Source: Gaertneriomyces semiglobifer
Lineage: Eukaryota > Chytridiomycota > Chytridiomycetes > Spizellomycetales > Spizellomycetaceae
DNA: 64,000 nt
Direction: 5' to 3'
Assembly: GCA_025558075.1 (NCBI GenBank)
Contig: JAHLKF010000006.1
Span: 434,001 to 498,000, forward strand
Part shown: in pieces, positions 56,709-64,000 of the stretch
Layout: each line of letters opens with the position of its first letter
How positions within the stretch are numbered: position 1 is the first letter of the stretch
Notes under the pieces: model-generated
What the model was told of the DNA's origin: nothing
Seen by the model: the letters and a program-made list of their open reading frames with translations, nothing else
The model's database searches: none
Program-made: the position numbers and the translations under genes

Positions 56709-57820
56709 AAACTCATCCAACCGACATGTATGCACATGAACGCAAACGCATATGGACAGACTTCGAACGTTACGGAAAGTCAGCGAATGTCAACGATGGC
56801 ACGGTGGTCATAGTGTGTCGTTGTGGCTGCGCTGCTGAGGCAACCTCGGGCTACGGAAAAGTCTAGAAGAATCAGTTGGCACCGACTGCTCTAAACCTTC
56901 AGTCCATCCGTCATATACGATAGAAACATGGTACCATGAGGAGCAATCACCATGACTCTCATAACGCCCATTCAGGCTCTTTGTTGACTCGTACATGAAT
57001 GAACGAGGGTGGGGCTGTTGTGTCGTATCAGCCGTATATTGGGTTTTCAACTGGAACTTTCCTGCAGTGCAGAGTACTCATACCAACTCATCTGAAAAGC
57101 CCCCGTCTTCAGAGGTCCAAACGTACTACCAAGAAGGTGCCTAGACGAACCACCGAATAGTCCGAGTTCGTGGAGTCGCACGCTCCAGGGGACGATTAGA
57201 TGGACAGTAACGAATAATGAACATATATCCTTTGAAGATCCACATGCTGCTCGAGTTAAAACCTCAACGGCAATCATAAGGCAGAAGAAGTGGACACGAT
57301 CCGCCATCGAGCAAAATCCCAGACTGGTCATGTTTTACAACATCGTAATGGGGAAGACTTACTTCAACTACTCTTCCCGTGTTCTCATATAGTGAATTCG
57401 GATTGCACTAAGCAGCCTCACAATGATTCATTAACGATCCAAATCCGAAGCTGCATCCTGCAAAAGGTGCGTCGTGACGCTCACCCGGCCGCCAAGAGAG
57501 GATGTGGGTGCCGGCTGCGTGGAGCCAGGGTCGATCTACCACGAAGGCTACTCTCGCTACTTAATGCGCTACTGCGACTCTGTGGATTCTGCTACTATTT
57601 ATACTTCTCATCAGTCTTGCCACTTTTTATTATGTCTTTCCCAGGTGTCTTGCCTCCTTTGTTCGCCCCCCGCGGGGATGAGTTGGTTTCCGGCTAAACC
57701 GTGCCGTTCACTCAACGCGTGTCGGAGTTGGTTAAAATTTCAGATCCTCAGCAGTTGCTTATGGGTGAGGAACAGGTTCTTTGCCGTATGGGCAAATCAA
57801 GGAGAACTTAGAGAAGGGAG
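56709..57820. other. Intergenic region before the giant membrane-protein gene
   Basis: A divergent spacer of about 1.1 kb. The open frames on both strands have no recognisable content. It should hold distal Hsp20 regulatory DNA and the promoter of the gene starting at 57821. Confidence 0.5.
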
Positions 57821-60800
57821 ATGGCGCATTCTCCTGCGGGAACCTTTTGTCAATATGCACTAGGAGCTTACAGCCTCCCTTCCTTGGGATCATGTGCGGG
57901 ATACTTGGAAGACGAGCGTATATGGGTGGACTTTGTTTCGCAGGTACAGCCGGGCACCGTATCGCCGAAGAGCTTGCCTATTGTGACACTCATTCATTCT
58001 ACAGCTCGGATATGGTGCTTCAAATGCATTACTTGCAGCTGGTGTGCTCCTTTTGGTCATCAAAAGTCTATGCACTGCCCTCTGGAAGCAGTGGAGACTG
58101 ACAGCGTCTTTGGAAGATGCCATGACATTGATAAACTTTGGACGGCATTGCGGGAGCGCTCTCTACGCTTGTCGTAAGTTGATATTGACGCCGCTATCCC
58201 TGTCGAACGGTCATTAACCGCTACCTACCAGTCTTCCTTGCCGGATTTTCTTTGTACATTACCAATCATAATGTGGCATGGCAGGCGGTATCCGCTGCTT
58301 GTGATATGACCGCGTATTTCATTCTTGTTTGCTTTCTGGTCATTATTATAAGGTAAGTTTTACTTAGTCATCCGCAAGTTCTGACCACTTACCCACAACG
58401 AAGCTTAGGTCATATTCCTGTGACACCGTACAGCTTGCTCCAGGTAGACCACTGGTAGCAGTGTACATTGTTACGGCTAGCGTGTACCTGTGCGCTTTCA
58501 TTGTACTTGTTGCATCCGACAATTACTCTTCTACTGCAATAGCCCGCGGGGCATACGTCGCAGTATCGCTGGTGAGGATGCTTGCAGCTCTGCTGCTGTT
58601 GGCAACATCAGTGATTGCGACAATGAGGCGCAGGCGTCTTGAGGTATTTTTAAAGTTGCATGCGAATGAATGGCACACACCGTAACGAACCAAACTTGGC
58701 AGGGTCTTTGGGCCGGCATCTTTTTGGCATTGGCAACGTTGATTCATTCTATTATTCATTTGCTGCACGCGTTACAACTATCGTGCGATGCTTGGCATGT
58801 GAACCATTGGTTTCATTTTACGGTTCTGACGATATTGGCGGTACACCACACTGAGTGGGCAAGGGACGTAGCGTGTGCATCATCACAGACCATGGAGGTC
58901 CATCGTGCTATAATGCCGACACGCATCGCACCTGAGGTGCATAGAAAATCAGCTCATCAGCTGCAGGCAAGCGGAACCCATTCAGGCAACCTTGGACGAA
59001 GAGAAGGAGAGCAACCTAGAGTATTACCGATTCCTGTCCACATGCTGTCATCCGGACGATTGCGATGGTTGATGGCGTTGAGTTTAGGGTGCGCTAGCTC
59101 AGTAGTACTCGTACTTACCACAACCACTTTTGATGACGTTCGAGGTGGCCTGCCGATCGCCTTACTGGTGGTGTTCGTGATCACCCTTCTTGTGGAGCTT
59201 GTGGACACGGTTATCCAAGAAAGGTCGTTTGGCCAACTTCAGGAACGGCAGATATGGATATCCGTTACTATAGTAGGCATCATAATTATTGCGACAATCA
59301 GCTTATTTGCGGCTTTACCGGATTACCAGTTTTTGTTCTCACTGGGCTTTTGGCCTCTAGGCGGCTTGTTTGTACTTGCGCCTCGCGCCCGGATGACCGC
59401 TGGCGTTGATCCTGGATTGTTGAGGGACATCAAACGTAGATCAACGTCTCCCGCCCGCGAGAGGTTTGCAACAACTGAGGCTAGAGAAGGCAGAGGCGAT
59501 GCAAGTCCGCACTCTGGATGGTTTGCTTACTATCCTGCGCTCCGATTCTTTTTGAAGATCATTATTCTGTGCATTTGGACTATATCAGTGATCTATGGCA
59601 TCTATCTCCCCCTAGCCGTGACGTGCTTATTGGTAGCGACCTTAGGGGGCGCCACTATTTCCCGACCAAGAGCAGATGGTCTCCGGCGACATCTGAAATT
59701 TTGGGCAACCGGCATTCTCCTGATAACCTGTTGTGTCGCTCTAACGGTTGTGCTGCCTGCATACGTCCAGAAAAACGGAGCTGATAAGATCATGTTATTG
59801 GCAACAAGCCCGGCACCCACGGGATGGAGCGGTTTAGTTGCAGGTAGCTATGTGAATGCAAATGTAAGAGAAGAACCAGAAAACTTATTCTCTGTCCTAA
59901 CCATTGACGCCGATTGTCACGATGTAGGATCATTTAGCGGATAATATAGTGCCAACGTTCCCTGCTGGGATGGAGCTTCCTGTATTTGTCGACGTTGGAA
60001 TGCATCTAGATTCTGTTAAACCGCTTGCAAAGGTAAATAATCTCCGTCGACTATTCAGCCTTCATATTCCCATCTCACTATCTATTGTAGAATATTTGTT
60101 TCCTCGAAAACCCGCCTCAGGTCATTGTTGTCACGTCTAAGCCTTCAGAGCTCTACAATTTGCGTAGCCTTGCGCCTGGCACGTTGAGAGTGTGTCAAGG
60201 GTTTCGACACGTTCTGGGCAGCATCGAAGGAGTAATGACCTCATTTGGCCAGCAGTGGACAGTCATATCATTTGAGGAACTACTCCTGAATCCAACCATA
60301 GTCATTGCGGAAGCATCACGCGGACGGAAGATTATCATGACGTTCAGTGGGAAAGTGGGATGTTCACGGAATTGGCAATTCGCCATACGTGCCGGTGTCC
60401 AAGCGATAGTGGTTCCTGACGTGGTGGCCGCAACCGCAGCTGTAGGGGCTGCCGCAAATAGTGTGGACGATGACGTTGTAGAATACATCCCAAGTTCAGG
60501 GAATGCCGACAAGGGCGGGGCGTCACCGCATACCAGATGGATCCTTGCGGTTACCTGCATACCGGTTTGTGCAAGTGGCCTGGCAACGCTATATATCCTA
60601 AGCGTATCGCGCCGCAAGACAAGTAAACTGACGAACAAAAGCCGCGAGATTGTTAGACTTATTATTTCCCACGTACAAGGTACAGAAGAACCAACAAGCC
60701 AATGGTGTGTGACAATTGCTCAACTGCTTTGCTTATTTGGATGGGTGTTGCTGGCCATTGGAGGCTCTCGGGCAGCTCTGGATGGTACACTTCCGGCTCC

Positions 60801-63800
60801 TCATGCACTGACATACTTGGGAGCCGTATGTGGCGCAACATCGGCCATCAGCGAGATTATTTATACCTGGTGCTCATTCGATCTACTGCTGGTTATACGT
60901 AGCTCAACGCAGGCGCTGACGCTTGTTGGTGCAGGACACATCGTCCACGCATTGTCTGGTCAGATAAGTGGTGGCGCGAAATTGGCGCTTACCGGGAGCA
61001 GTCTATTTATCTTAGCGGACACTATCAGTACCTTCGTCGCATTCTTCCGATATTCTAAGCGCAGGTTGGAAGTTGATTTCGCTATGCTGTGCTTCTTGTC
61101 TGCAGCCGGAGCTGGTTGGATTTGCCTCGCCGTGAGCGTGAGGAGGATACGGACGGACTTAGCTGTTCCCGTGGGAATGGCATACTACGTTTCTGTCAGC
61201 GTAATTCCGCTGTGTACGGTATTTGGTATCCTGTCGGTGAAGCAAAACACTCGATGGATAAGCGGCACCAGTGCAGCGCTTACCGTCATTGCCATTGCTG
61301 CTGCCGGTGGAGTATGCGGCGATGCTTGGACGCGTGCACAGGAGATGCCATCTTACCACTGGCAATTAGCCTTTGCGGGAGCAGTCGTGGCGCTAACTTG
61401 CTTGTTCTTGGCGCTATTCTTGAAGGGCTACGAGCATAAAAGTCAGGAAAGTGTATTGCTCCGGAGACAGCTGCGCCAGAAAATAGAGGATGCCTGGAGA
61501 CGCAATCGTCCGCACGATACAGTTATTGGAGTGCCGGGTACATTGCAAGGACCAAGGGTGTTTGTTGGGATCACGCAGAACCCGAAGGCTTGGCTTGTTT
61601 GGCGAGCAATTGCAATTGTAGCAAGTATGGGATGGGTGATATGTATTGCTGGGTTTGGGGCGACGGAAGAATCCTTTGCAACGACGACCACGTTAGCAAG
61701 TGGCATTCTGTACAGCATATCTGCGCCCACAACAATTGCCATGCTAGTACTAGCTTTGCTTCAAGATGCAGGGTTTATTGCCGCGCTTTCCGTGATCCCC
61801 CTGCTGGCGACGTTTGCCTCCGCAGGCTGCTTCCTGATGGCCACGAAAGATGCGTTCTCTGATACTGTCCACAGCGGGTCTCCACTCCGCTGTATTATCA
61901 TTGGATGTATCGTGTACCTCGTGTGCACTACCTTATTGGTTTGTGTGGCCACCCGTCGGCTGATGCATCCTCTTGAGCAGACCTTGGCGTTACCGTTCCC
62001 ACCACGGCGTAAAGTCAGGCTGGCTGCTAGTGGTGTCATGGCCGTCTTCGGCTGGATTGCGTACGTGATTGGACTCGCGTATGCGAAAGGTGCTACACTC
62101 CCCATTTCCGGTGCTGTCTTGATAGGGCTGGTCGTATTTGTTACAGCCCTGAGCGCGTTCAAGAACATCAACTCGGGCGATACCATCCAGAATGAGATAC
62201 TGCATTTTTCGGCTCTCGCCTCTACCCTACCCCATATCCTGAGTTTCCCAGCTTTGACCATCACGGGCGCCACGCTGTTTGTTTGTACTCAAAATCTTCA
62301 AGGCCGCGAAAGTAATGGCCGCGTTACCGGTAACAGGCTGATTGTGGCAGGCATTGCCCTTTTCTACACCTCCTGGTGCATTTGGGCGTGGTATTTCGTT
62401 TCTGGTGCTCATTACCGCCCACATGCATTGGATGAACAACGGCGGTTGCAATGGGCTGGCCGAGACATTCAACGTACTCATGATCTCCGTGAAAGAGATA
62501 AGACACAAGCCCCACAACAAAGCCGTGTCGGTCCGGCTTCTGCTCCCCGAATACTAAAAACTGGTATCGCAAGGGACCGTCAGCACACTTCAACTTTTAC
62601 GTTGACCATTCAACCCCGGTTAAAGCCGAGAAGGTTCGATGTAAGAGAATTGATATTTGCCGCCCCAAAGTTACAAATGGCTGTCAAACTTTCATTGTAC
62701 TCGTTGTTCCTCGCCTGGTGTACCTTCATAAGTGGCTTCAGCCGACATGGGAACGTGGCCTGGTCGACTTTCGGACACATGTGCTTTGCAGTTACGGGGA
62801 TTTTGAGCATCATATCAGTCTTTTGGTGGATTCTTTATAACGGCAGGAAACGGTATTACTTTGCAAACTCGCTACTTCTCACTTCGTTTGCGTGCGGTGG
62901 CTACACATTTTTTTGGACATTGGGCTTGGATCACCCCACCGCAGCAACAACGATACTTGTAGGATCTTTACTCTACAGCGCCCTGGCAGGTTCGATACTT
63001 ACCGCAGCAAGCGCAATTCGCAAACCCGAGATTTACTGGGCAAGAATACGATACCCCCAAAGTCTCTTTCTGTTTTCCGTCCTCGCTTGGATTATTTTTT
63101 TCGGAGGGTTTTGGGAGGTGTGCAGTAGTTTCTCGTCACTACCACCGAATACAGGTGAAGCTGGTGCGTACCTGGTGTTTGCTGTGGCAGGGATTTTGCA
63201 TGCGACCGCTTTCATCATGAACGCGCGACAGGAAAGTCGCTTAGTTCGTGCGTTCTACAACGGGTCAGCATGTATCGGGGTATGGGCGGCTTTCGCAAGT
63301 GTGCACATTTGCTGCGTTGAGATTGGCCGAACAGTTTTTACTGGGAGAACCAAGAGTGGAATGATGGCGATCCTGTGTGGCGCATTGTCGTTTATCGTTT
63401 CCCAAGGGATCCGGATTTTCCGGCGACTGCGGTTCCGCAACGAGATTGATGTATCGCCCCCAGAGATGCAAGGATTGCAATGGGTTAAGGATCCTCATCA
63501 TGAGGAGGAGCCATCGCATTGGCTGTTCGACTCAACCAAGCAGGAAACGCGGCATATTTTCTACCTGAGTGTACTGACATGCGTATGCGGATGGATATGC
63601 TACGTGACGGGATTATTCCTGTGGGCCGAAAGTGTACCTTCCGATGCCCGGGGAGCTTACGACGTTTTTGCTGTCGCATCAATCTCGGCAGTGGTTTTTT
63701 TGCTGGTCCACGTGTGTTGCAGATGGACAAGTGCGGGGCTTGTAGGCTGCCTTGCAATGCTGGCTTGCCTTGCAACTGGCGGCTTTGTGTGTGCCTCGGC

Positions 63801-64000
63801 TTGGACCACCCACCGTACAGTTGGGAACGCATTGACGCTGGCCGGGTGCATGGTACAAATGCCGTCGCTTGTAGCAATTGTTATGCTGCTCATTGGGACC
63901 GGCAATATCCCATCACAAGCAAAGTATATCTACCCCGCACGAGGCGTGATTTTAGGTTGCGCGTTGGGTGCGGTTACATACACTGTCGGTTTTGTGTTGG
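57821..64000 (+). CDS. Giant polytopic membrane protein with tandem multi-helix repeats (3' end outside window)
   Basis: Seven exons so far: 57821-57943, 58005-58173, 58232-58352, 58409-58643, 58703-59863, 59928-60032 and 60091 to the edge; every join keeps phase. The last exon is open for 3910 nt with no stop, so at least 1941 residues are coded. Residues about 42-590 hold roughly a dozen hydrophobic helices. About 595-785 form a mostly polar region (for example ICFLENPPQVIVVTSKP) likely to lie outside the membrane. From about 785 on, blocks of hydrophobic helices repeat, each with a tryptophan-glycine motif: FGWVLLAIGG, GAGWICLAV, MGWVICIAGFG, FGWIAYVIGLA, WAWYFVSGA, LAWCTFISGFS, LAWIIFFGGFW, CGWICYVTGLF, spaced 110-170 residues apart. 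I do not recognise the family. The ATG at 57821 has a stop four codons upstream in frame. Confidence 0.75.

Noticed and set aside
56900..57700. Open frames on both strands before the giant membrane-protein gene
   Set aside because: Short, overlapping, without domains or good splice sites that link them to 57821; a stop precedes that start in frame.
1..64000. CRISPR arrays, bacterial operons, rRNA genes or intact transposons
   Set aside because: Nothing of the kind is visible; the intron-containing genes and families show nuclear fungal DNA.

Overview
The window looks like nuclear DNA of a zoosporic fungus, most probably a chytrid. Three things point there. The genes are broken by short introns (mostly 55-110 nt, GT...AG) with fungal-style CTAAC branch sites. 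There is a fungal adenylate cyclase with Ras-association, leucine-rich-repeat, PP2C-like and catalytic parts in one chain. There is also a flagellar-axoneme gene, CFAP161, which only flagellated lineages should keep. The species is not identified.

Layout. 1-4279 has no credible gene; it holds decayed repeats, including three copies of a fold-back (hairpin) element. 4280-11063 is all on the minus strand: a two-finger GATA factor, a DUF155/RMD1 membrane protein and a five-exon CFAP161. 11880-18970 holds a gamma-glutamyltransferase (with a probable frameshift in a G run), a convergent seven-exon SPX-domain phosphate transporter and a small membrane protein. 19063-24073 holds a six-exon Dabb-fold protein, the DBP8/DDX49 helicase, a divergent HAD + 2H RNA-repair-type protein and a short two-exon gene. 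24074-31558 is adenylate cyclase. 31787-38658 holds a Spartan-type protease, an annexin, a WD40 protein and a two-LIM protein. 38801-55422 is almost entirely minus strand: MTR4, EXO1, ribosomal protein eS7, a CBS-PB1 protein, a FAM72 homologue and a RasGEF. 55958-56467 is a small heat-shock protein with heat-shock-element-like sites upstream. From 57821 to the right edge runs a very large multi-pass membrane protein, cut off by the window.

How the genes relate. A RasGEF and a cyclase carrying a Ras-association domain are both present, so two parts of the Ras-cAMP pathway lie about 20 kb apart. DBP8, MTR4 and eS7 belong to ribosome and RNA maturation. Spartan, EXO1 and perhaps FAM72 belong to genome maintenance. 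I see no operon-like or system-level cluster; most neighbours look unrelated, with several divergent pairs sharing short promoters.

Most likely novel items: the giant tandem-repeat membrane protein at the right edge, whose last visible exon is an uninterrupted reading frame of 3.9 kb, and the hairpin repeat family at the left edge. Exon structures were assembled by eye from splice signals, reading phase and recalled family alignments; no searches were run.
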